DNA of 64,000 nucleotides. Source: Thalassotalea_B piscium_A. Lineage in GTDB: Bacteria > Pseudomonadota > Gammaproteobacteria > Enterobacterales > Alteromonadaceae. Shown here one piece after another: positions 54,576-63,891 of this stretch. Position 1 is the first letter of the stretch; each line of letters starts with the position of its first letter. The notes beneath the pieces were generated by a model. It was given only the letters and a program-made list of their open reading frames with translations, was not told where the DNA came from and ran no database searches. The DNA lies in the NCBI GenBank assembly GCA_049347715.1, contig CP186339.1, forward strand, positions 806,001 to 870,000, read 5' to 3'. The position numbers were made by a program, and so were the translations under genes.

Positions 54576-56018
54576 ATGAAAATCAAACGTTTTGTTGCAA
54601 AAGATATGAGAACCGCCTTAATCGAAATCAAAGAAGAATTAGGTGTCGATGCTGTAATTATGTCGAATAAAAAAATTCCTGAAGGTGTTGAATTAATGGC
54701 TGCGGTTGATTACAACCAAAAACCAGCAAGCCCAACAGAGACTCAAACTACAGATGAAGATATTCCCAATGATGTAGTATCAATTCGTAGTCAGCCAGTG
54801 CAAGCAAGTACAGCCAATCAACATAATCAAGGGAATAAACCACCCGTTGATAGTTTATCTGCGTTATTAAACCGTTCCGTACAAAAGCCGGCTGCTAGCG
54901 TAAATGAGACTATGTCTAAAGCTGATAGCGATATTGAACTACAACTAAAAAGTTTTACTGATAGACTAGAGCAAAACGCTCAACAGACGCCGGAACAAGA
55001 TGCTGACGTTGCCAAGGAGGCAAATGTACCAGCAAGTGTTTCACCGCAGAATTATGACAATGCTTCAGTCAATCAAGCTCCTCAAGCTGTAAATCATGAA
55101 ATTGAACGCATGCGTGAAGAAATGCACAGTATTCGTCAGTTATTAGAGCATCAGGTTTCTGGGTTAATGTGGCAAGATATGGCTCAAAAAGATCCTGGTA
55201 AAGCAGTATTAGTTAATCGTTTGATGCAAATGGGGATCACGGAAGACTTAGCAGACCAAGTTGCCAGTTATATCCCAAGCTCAGTTAACGAAGATCAAGC
55301 ATGGCATCATGCCAAACAATTATTATCACAACAGCTTAATACTACTAGTAATGATATCATTCATAAAGCTGGCGTGGTTGCTTTAATTGGGCCTACTGGT
55401 GTTGGTAAAACCACTACAATAGCGAAATTAGCCGCACGTTTTGCGCAAATTCATGGTGCAGACCAAGTAGTGTTGATTTCAACGGATAGTTACCGAATAG
55501 CAGGTTTTGAACAATTATCGACTTATGGTCGTATTATTGGTTGCCAAGTAAAAATGGCAAAAGATTCACAATCATTAGATCTATTGTTGCAGCAATATGC
55601 TAAGAAAAAATTGATCCTTATTGATACTGCAGGAATGGGACAACGAGACATGAGATTAGCTGAACACTTAGCAACCTTAGTGACAAACTCTCGCGTAAAA
55701 ATCAGAAATTATCTAGTACTTGCAGCGAATGCGCAACAAAGAGTCATGCAAGAAAATGTACAACGTTTCAAAAAAATTCCATTAGCGGGCTGTATTTTTA
55801 CTAAATTAGATGAAAGTTTAAGTGTTGGAGAAGTTATCTCAACGGCTATCCAAAATAAACTTCCTATCGGTTACCTTACTGATGGACAACGAGTGCCAGA
55901 AGATATTAAAGTTGCAAATGCTGAAAAGTTAGTTACTCTTGCAGAAAGGATGTCAAATAAATATAGTAACCAACATTTTTTACGTCCAATGCCAATGGCA
56001 TCTGCTGCCATTGTGTAA
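54576..56018 (+). CDS. flhF: Flagellar positioning GTPase FlhF
   Basis: FlhF (480 aa) is the SRP-type GTPase that places the flagellum at the cell pole. An N-terminal domain (about 1-70, MKIKRFVAKDMRTALIEIKEELG) is followed by a disordered Gln-rich linker (to about 195). The NG domain carries Walker A GPTGVGKTTTIAKL with K278, and LIDTAGMGQRD as its G-motif. The cluster therefore specifies a polar flagellum. It works against FlhG, encoded 26 bp downstream. Confidence 0.98.
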   Translation: MKIKRFVAKDMRTALIEIKEELGVDAVIMSNKKIPEGVELMAAVDYNQKPASPTETQTTDEDIPNDVVSIRSQPVQASTANQHNQGNKPPVDSLSALLNRSVQKPAASVNETMSKADSDIELQLKSFTDRLEQNAQQTPEQDADVAKEANVPASVSPQNYDNASVNQAPQAVNHEIERMREEMHSIRQLLEHQVSGLMWQDMAQKDPGKAVLVNRLMQMGITEDLADQVASYIPSSVNEDQAWHHAKQLLSQQLNTTSNDIIHKAGVVALIGPTGVGKTTTIAKLAARFAQIHGADQVVLISTDSYRIAGFEQLSTYGRIIGCQVKMAKDSQSLDLLLQQYAKKKLILIDTAGMGQRDMRLAEHLATLVTNSRVKIRNYLVLAANAQQRVMQENVQRFKKIPLAGCIFTKLDESLSVGEVISTAIQNKLPIGYLTDGQRVPEDIKVANAEKLVTLAERMSNKYSNQHFLRPMPMASAAIV

Positions 56019-56044
56019 TACTGATAAAACGAGAAAAAATATAG

Positions 56045-56917
56045 ATGATCGATCAAGCGAGTGGCTTACGAAAAATGCAAGATTCTAATCACGGCAAAGG
56101 AAATGCAACTAATCAAATAAAAGTCATTGCGGTTTCGGGTGGTAAAGGGGGCGTGGGTAAAACAAACGTTTCACTTAATACTTCAATCGCATTAGCCCAG
56201 CTTGGAAAACGAGTACTTGTCTTAGATGCAGATTTAGGATTAGCCAATTGTGATGTCATGCTTGGCTTAAGAGTACAGCGTAACCTCTCTCATGTACTTT
56301 CCGGTGAATGTGAGCTCGACGATATTATCATTCAAGGGCCTGCAGGTATTTATATTATTCCTGCTACATCTGGTACGCAATCTATGGTCGATTTAACACC
56401 ATCAGAGCATGCCGGTTTGATCCGCGCTTTTAGCGACATGAAAACCCAGTTTGATGTCCTTGTTGTTGATACAGCAGCGGGCATATCTGATATGGTATTA
56501 AGCTTTGCTCGCGCAGCACAAGATGTTTTACTTGTTGTCTGTGATGAACCGACTTCAATTACCGATTGTTATGCATTAATGAAATTATTAAGTCGTGATC
56601 ACGGCGTCTTTAAGTTCAAAGTAGTCGCTAATATGGTACGCACTCCTAAAGAAGGGCAACAGCTTTTCGCAAAATTATCAAAGGTTAGTGAGCGTTTTCT
56701 TGATGTTGCGTTAGAATTAGTAGCAGTTATCCCTTTTGACGAAAATATTCGAAAATCGGTACGTAAACAGCAAGCCATAGTTGAAGCATATCCTGATTCA
56801 CCTGCCTCAAAAGCATTGAAACAGCTTGCAGCTAAAATTATTAAATGGCCTATACCTTCTCAAGCTTCTGGCCATTTAGAGTTTTTCATTGAACAATTGT
56901 TAGAAAATAAATCGTAA
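56045..56917 (+). CDS. flhG: Flagellar number regulator FlhG/FleN (MinD/ParA-like ATPase)
   Basis: FlhG/FleN (290 aa) limits the number of polar flagella by restraining FlhF and the regulator FleQ. It has the deviant Walker A GGKGGVGKTN at about residues 32-41, DADLGLANCDVMLGL, and VVDTAAGISDMVL as the Walker B region. A C-terminal amphipathic helix could bind membrane. It is 26 bp after flhF and 23 bp before fliA. The protein differs from the second ParA-like ATPase here (ParC, 62195-62971). Confidence 0.97.
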   Translation: MIDQASGLRKMQDSNHGKGNATNQIKVIAVSGGKGGVGKTNVSLNTSIALAQLGKRVLVLDADLGLANCDVMLGLRVQRNLSHVLSGECELDDIIIQGPAGIYIIPATSGTQSMVDLTPSEHAGLIRAFSDMKTQFDVLVVDTAAGISDMVLSFARAAQDVLLVVCDEPTSITDCYALMKLLSRDHGVFKFKVVANMVRTPKEGQQLFAKLSKVSERFLDVALELVAVIPFDENIRKSVRKQQAIVEAYPDSPASKALKQLAAKIIKWPIPSQASGHLEFFIEQLLENKS

Positions 56918-56940
56918 ATAAAATCCATAACTAATGGTGG

Positions 56941-57666
56941 GTGATAGTGGTAAAAGCCAATGCTTATAGTAATCAAATAGATAAAACTGCCTTGCTTGAA
57001 CAGCATACAGTTTTAGTTAAGCGCATCGCCTATCACCTGCTTGCGCGCCTCCCCTCAAGTGTCATTGTCGACGATTTAATTCAATCAGGAATGATTGGGT
57101 TATTAGAAGCAGCTAATAATTTTGATAGTAGTAAAGGCGCAAGCTTTGAAACCTTTGCCGGTATACGAATTAGAGGCTCAATGCTCGATGAAATACGGCG
57201 TGGCGACTGGACTCCTCGTTCAGTTCATAAGAATAGTCGAATGGTCAATGAAGCCATAAAAACATTAGAAGCAGAACTAGGACGTGATGTTACTGATATT
57301 GAAGTTGCTGAAAAACTTGATATTTCGTTAAATGAGTACCATCATATTCTTAATGAAGTGAGTACAGGTAAGATTATCGGGATTGAAGATCTTGGGGTTA
57401 GTGAAGACGCACTGAGCCAATTGGAAGATACCAATAATACTGACCCTTATGGCAATATTGAACACATAGTCTTTAAAAAATCACTAAGTGAATGCATTTC
57501 TACTTTACCCGAACGAGAAGCTTTAGTACTGTCATTGTATTATGACGAAGAATTAAACTTACGTGAAATAGGTCATGTACTTGATGTGAGTGAGTCACGA
57601 GTCAGTCAAATACACAGTCAAGCCTTGCATAGATTAAAAGCACGTATGCAATCTTGGCAAAGTTGA
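56941..57666 (+). CDS. fliA: Flagellar sigma factor FliA (sigma-28)
   Basis: FliA (241 aa) directs late flagellar genes, including the flagellin promoter seen at 883-909. Sigma regions are recognisable: DDLIQSGMIGLLEAANNFD (region 2) with FETFAGIRIRGSMLDEIRRGDW, and region 4 with NLREIGHVLDVSESRVSQIH near the end. The start is a GTG; GTG 56941 and GTG 56947 are both possible, and the GGTGG just upstream sits at a better distance from 56947. Antisigma FlgM is not in the window. Confidence 0.97.
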   Translation: MIVVKANAYSNQIDKTALLEQHTVLVKRIAYHLLARLPSSVIVDDLIQSGMIGLLEAANNFDSSKGASFETFAGIRIRGSMLDEIRRGDWTPRSVHKNSRMVNEAIKTLEAELGRDVTDIEVAEKLDISLNEYHHILNEVSTGKIIGIEDLGVSEDALSQLEDTNNTDPYGNIEHIVFKKSLSECISTLPEREALVLSLYYDEELNLREIGHVLDVSESRVSQIHSQALHRLKARMQSWQS

Positions 57667-57713
57667 TTACAATATAATATATAGAATTTAGAATTATATC
57701 CCTGGAGGGTGTC

Positions 57714-58097
57714 TTGGATAAAAATATGAAAGTACTTGTTGTTGATGATTTTTCAACAATGAGACGTATAATTAAAAATCTTTTACGCGATTTAGGCTTT
57801 ACCAACATCTCTGAAGCTGATGATGGTAATACAGCCTTGCCAATGTTGCAAAGTGGAGATTTTGACTTCGTCGTAACCGACTGGAACATGCCAGGAATGC
57901 AAGGTATTGATTTATTGAAAGCAATTCGTGCTGATGCAAAATTGGCTCATATTCCTGTACTAATGGTAACTGCCGAAGCTAAAAAAGAGCAAATTGTTAT
58001 GGCAGCACAAGCAGGCGTTAATGGTTATATAGTTAAGCCGTTCACAGCCGCAACGTTAAATACCAAGCTTGATAAAATCTTTGAACGTTTGGGATAA
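57714..58097 (+). CDS. cheY: Chemotaxis response regulator CheY
   Basis: CheY (127 aa) carries the signal from CheA to FliM. The phospho-acceptor is D56 in FVVTDWNMPGM, with the acidic pair D11/D12 in LVVDDFSTMRRI and the conserved Thr and Lys (VTAEA, VKPF). The start is most likely TTG 57714: a strong GGAGG lies 5 nt before it, and this start matches the N-terminal length of E. coli CheY. The ATG at 57726 is 17 nt from that SD. It is 47 bp after fliA. Confidence 0.98.
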   Translation: MDKNMKVLVVDDFSTMRRIIKNLLRDLGFTNISEADDGNTALPMLQSGDFDFVVTDWNMPGMQGIDLLKAIRADAKLAHIPVLMVTAEAKKEQIVMAAQAGVNGYIVKPFTAATLNTKLDKIFERLG

Positions 58098-58123
58098 CCC
58101 TTCACTATTAGTAAGGACGTTGC

Positions 58124-58867
58124 ATGAGTAAAAATACGAGTGTCCATGTTTCATTGGAACAAGCCAAGTTATTGGTTGAATATCTTGAAACTGATCAACA
58201 AGATAAAGCTGATGAACTAATTGCTGAGATACAAAATCCTATCAATACTGAGCTTTTTGCAGAAATTGGTAAATTAACGCGCCAATTACATGACTCATTA
58301 ATGAATTTTCAAGTTGATTCACGATTAAATGATCTGGCTAATGATGACATTCCTGATGCTAAAGAGCGTTTGAATTATGTAATCACTCGCACTGAAGAAG
58401 CGGCTAATAAAACCATGGACGCGGTAGAATCAATTTTTCCAGTAGTTGATACTATTCAAAAGCAAATTTCAAACGTCAAACCTTTATGGCATAAGCTTAT
58501 GCATAATGAACTTGAAGTTTCTGAATTCAAGGCGCTTTGTTCTGATATTGATATATTGCTGACCACAACGGAAAAAGAAACATCTCATATGCATGCGTTA
58601 ATGACAGATGTTCTAATGGCACAAGATTTTCAAGATCTGACTGGGCAGGTTATTCGTAAAGTTATTGACTTAGTCAGGGAAGTTGAAGATAGCTTAATTA
58701 ATATGCTCACCGCTTTTGGTTTGAATACAGAACCAGAAAAAGAAAAATCGCTACCGAAAGTGGGAGAAAATTTAGTTGAAGGCCCAATAGTGAACAAAGA
58801 AAATAGAGATGACGTTGTTTCTGATCAAGATGATGTTGATGATCTTTTATCAAGCCTAGGATTTTAA
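58124..58867 (+). CDS. cheZ: CheY-P phosphatase CheZ
   Basis: CheZ (247 aa) removes phosphate from CheY-P. Long helices make the dimeric hairpin. The catalytic region is MAQDFQDLTGQVIRKVIDLV (about 165-185), where the Gln of QDFQDLTGQ is the active-site residue. A C-terminal acidic tail ending DDLLSSLGF is the CheY-binding peptide. The gene is 26 bp after cheY and 13 bp before cheA. Confidence 0.97.
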   Translation: MSKNTSVHVSLEQAKLLVEYLETDQQDKADELIAEIQNPINTELFAEIGKLTRQLHDSLMNFQVDSRLNDLANDDIPDAKERLNYVITRTEEAANKTMDAVESIFPVVDTIQKQISNVKPLWHKLMHNELEVSEFKALCSDIDILLTTTEKETSHMHALMTDVLMAQDFQDLTGQVIRKVIDLVREVEDSLINMLTAFGLNTEPEKEKSLPKVGENLVEGPIVNKENRDDVVSDQDDVDDLLSSLGF

Positions 58868-58880
58868 GAGGAATTGTTGG

Positions 58881-60932
58881 ATGTCTTATGAAGCAGATGA
58901 AGAAATTCTACAGGATTTTTTAATCGAAGCAGGTGAAATACTTGAAAGTTTATCTGAACAACTTGTCGAGTTAGAGAATGACCCAAATAATGCCGATTTA
59001 CTTAATGCTATTTTCAGAGGATTTCATACCGTAAAAGGTGGTGCTGGGTTTTTAGCGTTAACCGAATTGGTCGATGCATGTCACGGTGCTGAAAATGTAT
59101 TTGATATTCTTCGTACAGGTCAACGAGCAGTAAATGCTGACTTAATGGACGTAATATTAAAAGCGTTAGACACCATTAATGAAATGTTCACTCAAGTGCA
59201 AAATCGTGAACCTGTCGATGCTGCTGATCCCGAATTACTTGCTCAACTTCATCGTTTAAGTGAGCCTGAAGGCGCTGAACCTGAAGTAGTAGAAACGGCT
59301 GTTACAATTGTCGAAGAGTCTTCTGGCGGCTCTGATGAAATGTCAGAAGATGAGTTTGAACGTTTATTAGATGAATTGCATGGTAGTGGTGCTCCTAATA
59401 AACCGGCAGCGCCAACACCGGCCGCTACTAGCAATGATATTTCAGATGATGAATTTGAATCCCTTTTAGATGAACTACATGGTCAAGGTTCATTTTCCCC
59501 TGATATCGCCAAAGAGAAACCTGCAGTTACCGCGGCCCCATCAAATGATATTTTAGATGATGAATTTGAATCACTGTTAGATGAACTGCATGGACAAGGC
59601 AAAGCACCCCAAACAAGTCAAAAAGCAACGCCAAAACCTGAGCCTAAGCCTACTCCCGTAGTTAAAGCGCCAGCTCCCGTTGAAAAACCTGTACCTAAAC
59701 CTGCTGCTGCGAAAGCTCCTGTTGAGAAAAAAGCGGCTCAAGGTGAAACAACGGTTCGTGTAGATACACAACGACTTGATCAAATTATGAATATGGTTGG
59801 TGAACTGGTACTAGTGAGAAACCGTTTAACCAGTTTAGGTATGACCAAAGAAGATGAAGAACTCACTAAAGCGGTATCCAATTTAGATGCAGTAACAACC
59901 GACTTGCAAGGCGCGGTAATGAAAACGCGTATGCAGCCTATTAAGAAAGTCTTTGGACGTTTTCCTCGTGTTGTTCGTGATTTAGCGCGTTCATTGAATA
60001 AAGATATTCGTTTAATTCTTGAAGGTGAAGAAACCGATTTAGATAAAAACTTAGTTGAAGCTCTCGCCGATCCATTAGTGCATTTAGTCCGTAATTCAGT
60101 CGATCATGGTATTGAAGAACCTGATGTTCGTGAAGCTAAAGGTAAAGTTCGTGAAGGTACGGTAATATTATCGGCATCTCAAGAAGGAGATCATATTCTG
60201 CTAACCATCCGTGATGATGGTGCTGGAATGGATGCGAACAAACTTAAAAGTATTGCGATAGAACGTGGGGTCTTAGATGAAGATGCTGCCAATAGAATGT
60301 CGGATAAAGATGCTTTTAATTTGATTTTTGCACCAGGTTTCTCCACTAAAACGGAAATATCCGAGGTTTCGGGGCGTGGTGTTGGTATGGATGTGGTTAA
60401 AACTAAAATCACCCAACTCAACGGTACGGTTAATATTGACTCTGAAATGGGCGTTGGTACTGTACTTGAAATCAAAGTGCCATTGACCTTAGCAATATTA
60501 CCAACATTAATGGTTATCATAGGTAAACAGACTTTTGCTTTACCATTAGCTGCTGTTAATGAAATATTCCATCTTGATTTGACTAATACCAATATGGTTG
60601 ATGGTCAACTCAGTATTATTGTGAGAGAAAAAGCCATACCATTATTTTATCTAGATCAATGGTTAATTAAAAAACCATTGAATGATAAAAGAGAAAGCGG
60701 ACATGTAGTTATTGTGCAATTAGGTACACAACAAGTGGGTTTTGTTGTTGATAACTTAATTGGTCAAGAAGAGGTAGTGATTAAACCTTTAGATAGACTA
60801 CTACATGGTACTCCTGGTATGGCCGGAGCAACTATTACGAGTGATGGGGGCATAGCATTAATTATTGATATTCCCAACATGTTGAAATACTACGCAAAAA
60901 AAGCAGTCGTTAATAACAAATTACGATCATAA
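58881..60932 (+). CDS. cheA: Chemotaxis histidine kinase CheA
   Basis: CheA (683 aa) is the array kinase. The P1 domain has the phospho-accepting H49 in FRGFHTVKGGAGFL. A long linker (about 130-290) replaces an obvious P2 domain. It holds three copies of the acidic motif DEFExLLDELHG at 157-168, 190-201 and 227-238, then a Pro/Ala/Lys-rich stretch. P3 (about 290-350), P4 kinase (LVHLVRNSVDHGIE, GRGVGMDVV) and P5 CheW-like (about 540-683) follow. In vibrios a CheA localisation region interacts with ParP; the repeats may be its counterpart here. The start is the ATG at 58881. Confidence 0.97.
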   Translation: MSYEADEEILQDFLIEAGEILESLSEQLVELENDPNNADLLNAIFRGFHTVKGGAGFLALTELVDACHGAENVFDILRTGQRAVNADLMDVILKALDTINEMFTQVQNREPVDAADPELLAQLHRLSEPEGAEPEVVETAVTIVEESSGGSDEMSEDEFERLLDELHGSGAPNKPAAPTPAATSNDISDDEFESLLDELHGQGSFSPDIAKEKPAVTAAPSNDILDDEFESLLDELHGQGKAPQTSQKATPKPEPKPTPVVKAPAPVEKPVPKPAAAKAPVEKKAAQGETTVRVDTQRLDQIMNMVGELVLVRNRLTSLGMTKEDEELTKAVSNLDAVTTDLQGAVMKTRMQPIKKVFGRFPRVVRDLARSLNKDIRLILEGEETDLDKNLVEALADPLVHLVRNSVDHGIEEPDVREAKGKVREGTVILSASQEGDHILLTIRDDGAGMDANKLKSIAIERGVLDEDAANRMSDKDAFNLIFAPGFSTKTEISEVSGRGVGMDVVKTKITQLNGTVNIDSEMGVGTVLEIKVPLTLAILPTLMVIIGKQTFALPLAAVNEIFHLDLTNTNMVDGQLSIIVREKAIPLFYLDQWLIKKPLNDKRESGHVVIVQLGTQQVGFVVDNLIGQEEVVIKPLDRLLHGTPGMAGATITSDGGIALIIDIPNMLKYYAKKAVVNNKLRS

Positions 60933-60968
60933 TTATTGCAGTAATATGTAAATACAAAGAGAAGCTAA

Positions 60969-62099
60969 ATGGCCTATAAGGTTTTGGTGGTAGACGACTC
61001 CAGTTTTTTTCGCCGTCGTGTAAGTGATATTTTAGAAAGTGACCCAAACCTGACTGTGGTTGATTTTGCTGTTAATGGTCAAGATGCGGTGGAAAAAGCG
61101 CGTTTGCTAAGACCGGATGTTATTACCATGGATGTTGAAATGCCAATACTCAATGGTATTGACGCCGTTAAACAAATCATGGCTAAATCTCCCACTGCTA
61201 TTTTAATGTTTTCATCATTAACGCATCAAGGAGCTAAATCAACGCTTGAAGCCTTAGATGCAGGAGCATTAGATTTTCTACCAAAAAAGTTTAACGAAAT
61301 TGCAAAAACGAATAGTGATGCGGGCTTAATTTTAAGGCAACGGGTTTTAGACATTGCAAAAAATAAAAGATCAAGCATACGCCGAACCGTAGCACCTAGC
61401 CCAGCAGGTCGAACGGCTTTACGTCAGACTGAAGTTAAACATGTGTCTAGAGAAGTAAAAGAGGCATCATATCGTTCCAATTTAGTGAGCCCAGAAAGAA
61501 ACCTGGCTAAAGCAATTACCCCTAAAGCATACAAATTGTTAGCAATTGGCACCTCAACTGGAGGCCCAGTTGCCCTGCAAAAATTGCTAACAGAGTTACC
61601 TGCAGACTTTCCATTACCTATCATAATGATCCAACACATGCCCGCGGCATTTACTTTAGCTTTTGCTAATCGACTTGATGGTTTATGTAAAATTAACGTC
61701 AAAGAAGCGGAAAATGGTGATGTGCTCAAACCTGGCCATGCCTATCTAGCCCCAGGTGGTAAGCAAATGATAATGGAAGGTAATAGCACTATTACTAAAT
61801 TAAAAATATTTGAAGATGATTCGCCTCGTATAGCGTTTAAACCAAGTGTGGATATTAGCTTTGGTTCAGCGGCAAAAATATTTTCAGGAGATGTTTTAGG
61901 TATTATATTAACGGGTATGGGAGCAGATGGTCGAGAAGGCGCACGATTATTGAAAAGTAAAGGTTCAACCATTTGGTCTCAAGATGAAGAGTCTTGCGTG
62001 GTTTATGGTATGCCTCAAGCTGTTATGGTTGCGGGTATTTCCGAATTAGCTTTACCTTTGCTAGATTTTCCTAGAGCAATAATGAAAGCTGTCACTTAA
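60969..62099 (+). CDS. cheB: Chemotaxis methylesterase CheB
   Basis: CheB (376 aa) demethylates the chemoreceptors. The receiver domain (about 1-125) has D55 in VITMDVEMP. A linker leads to the methylesterase domain with the catalytic Ser S196 in GTSTGGP, then His in IQHMPAAFT and Asp in LTGMGADGREG. The gene follows cheA by 36 bp. CheR is not in the window. Confidence 0.98.
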   Translation: MAYKVLVVDDSSFFRRRVSDILESDPNLTVVDFAVNGQDAVEKARLLRPDVITMDVEMPILNGIDAVKQIMAKSPTAILMFSSLTHQGAKSTLEALDAGALDFLPKKFNEIAKTNSDAGLILRQRVLDIAKNKRSSIRRTVAPSPAGRTALRQTEVKHVSREVKEASYRSNLVSPERNLAKAITPKAYKLLAIGTSTGGPVALQKLLTELPADFPLPIIMIQHMPAAFTLAFANRLDGLCKINVKEAENGDVLKPGHAYLAPGGKQMIMEGNSTITKLKIFEDDSPRIAFKPSVDISFGSAAKIFSGDVLGIILTGMGADGREGARLLKSKGSTIWSQDEESCVVYGMPQAVMVAGISELALPLLDFPRAIMKAVT

Positions 62100-62194
62100 C
62101 TAGTGTCAATTGCTTTTAATGATAAGATGGTTCTGGGGTATGGCTTTTAAAATGTGTATTAGCCAACTTAATAGATTAATTTATAGGTGAACTT

Positions 62195-62971
62195 TTGATT
62201 GTTTGGACAGTAGCGAATCAGAAAGGTGGCGTTGGTAAAACAACAACGACTATTTCGTTAGGTGGATTGTTAGCTGAACAGGGATACAAAGTATTGCTCA
62301 TTGATACAGATCCTCACGCCTCTCTCAGTTATTATTTTGGTATAGAATCAGAAGATTTAGAGCTCAGTGTTTATGACTTATTTGTTCAGGTATCCACCAA
62401 AGAACAAATCATGATGAGTTTATGTCCTACACAATATGATAATGTTGACATTTTACCGGCAACAATGGGATTAGCTACGCTTGATCGTTCTTTAGGTAAT
62501 AAAGGGGGAATGGGGTTAGTTATTAAAAAAGCCTTAGAAAAATTAAAAGATGAATATGATTATGTGCTAATAGATTGCCCTCCGGTATTAGGTGTATTAA
62601 TGGTGAATGCTTTAGCTGCTTGTGATCGTATTATAGTACCAGCACAAACCGAGTTTTTAGCGCTTAAAGGGCTAGAACGCATGATTAAAACCATGGAAAT
62701 CATGCAGGTAGAACAAAATAAACCTTTTACTTTTAGTATAGTGCCAACTATGTTTGATAAAAGAACCAAAGCGTCATTACAAGCCTATTTGAAGATGCAA
62801 GAATTATACGGTAATGCCGTTTGGCCTGGTGTTATTCCCATTGATACTAACTTTAGAAATGCCAGTGTTGAACAAAAAGTCATGTCTGATTATGCGCCGT
62901 CTTCTCGTGGGACACATGCATATAAAAAATTAATCGATTATTTAATCAAATTAGATGTAAAAAATAGATAA
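62195..62971 (+). CDS. parC: ParA-like ATPase ParC (polar chemotaxis array positioning)
   Basis: The 258-aa Soj/ParA ATPase has Walker A ANQKGGVGKTTTT at residues 7-19, LLIDTDPHASLSYYFG, and VLIDCPPVLGVLMVNAL as Walker B. In vibrios and relatives this gene between cheB and cheW is ParC, which recruits the chemotaxis array to the cell pole. The start is a TTG at 62195 with AGGTGA 4 nt before. It is followed by parP after 33 bp, and the pair is a cohesive unit. ParA proteins of chromosome segregation are similar, but this context decides for ParC. Confidence 0.93.
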   Translation: MIVWTVANQKGGVGKTTTTISLGGLLAEQGYKVLLIDTDPHASLSYYFGIESEDLELSVYDLFVQVSTKEQIMMSLCPTQYDNVDILPATMGLATLDRSLGNKGGMGLVIKKALEKLKDEYDYVLIDCPPVLGVLMVNALAACDRIIVPAQTEFLALKGLERMIKTMEIMQVEQNKPFTFSIVPTMFDKRTKASLQAYLKMQELYGNAVWPGVIPIDTNFRNASVEQKVMSDYAPSSRGTHAYKKLIDYLIKLDVKNR

Positions 62972-63004
62972 ATAAAGTGTACCTAGCTGATATCAGAGAG
63001 TTGA

Positions 63005-63802
63005 ATGAAAGAACAGAGTGGCTTAGCCGCAAGTAAAAAATTAATGCAAAATTATTTATCGGAATTATTAACAGAAGATCCCGATGACGTTTTGCCGCAG
63101 TCGATTCCGGTAGCAGAAGAGAAGCCAGCTGCACCTGTTATTGAAGTAGACAAGTTAAATAAATTATTACAACAAACCAGTGCAGCTAAAGTATTAACTG
63201 ATGACTTTAATACAGTTACTACAGTGAAGTCAGAAAGTAAAAAAGTCGAAATTCCAGAGAAAACGCAAGAAAATAATAGCATAGCTACCACAACTGAAAT
63301 TAAAACGAAAAAAAGCTCGGGTGAAATATCGTTAAAGGTTGAGACAGATTACCATCAAGGTCGGTTCCAAGCGATGTTCTTTAAAGTAGCAGGATTAACC
63401 ATTGCTGTTCCTTTAATTGAATTAGGTGGTATCTATAACGTTGAGAAAACAACTACGTTAATGGGAAAACCCGATTGGTTTAAAGGGGTAATGGTTCAAC
63501 GTGAAAATCAAATTAATGTGGTAGATACTGCATTATGGGTAATGCCTGAAAAATGTACACAAGAATTAAAAGATTCGCTAAATTATCAATATATTATTAT
63601 GCTTAGTGATAGTTCTTGGGGGCTAATGGCTGAACACTTAGTGGATACCGTGACCTTAGCACCAGAAGATGTGAAATGGATTGAGCAATCGAGTAAGCGC
63701 CCTTGGTTAGCCGGATTAGTTAAAGAAAGAATGTGTGCATTGCTCAATGTAGAAGCATTAATTAAATTGTTAGATAAAGGTGCTAATATTAACCAACGCT
63801 AA
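63005..63802 (+). CDS. parP: CheW-domain protein ParP (array-pole linker)
   Basis: The 265-aa protein has a disordered, Lys/Glu/Thr-rich N-terminal half (about 1-115) and a CheW-like domain (about 120-260, FKVAGLTIAVPLIELGGIYN). ParP binds ParC and CheA, holding the array at the pole. The gene order parC-parP-cheW is that of Vibrio and other polar flagellates. The start is an ATG with only a weak ribosome site (AGAGAG). Confidence 0.9.
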   Translation: MKEQSGLAASKKLMQNYLSELLTEDPDDVLPQSIPVAEEKPAAPVIEVDKLNKLLQQTSAAKVLTDDFNTVTTVKSESKKVEIPEKTQENNSIATTTEIKTKKSSGEISLKVETDYHQGRFQAMFFKVAGLTIAVPLIELGGIYNVEKTTTLMGKPDWFKGVMVQRENQINVVDTALWVMPEKCTQELKDSLNYQYIIMLSDSSWGLMAEHLVDTVTLAPEDVKWIEQSSKRPWLAGLVKERMCALLNVEALIKLLDKGANINQR

Positions 63803-63891
63803 TTTAATTATGCTTTCGTGGTGTAAATATAAAGAGTTTAGCGATAAACTATTTTCAGTATAGAAGTGGATAACTTTGAGAGGCAAATTGT

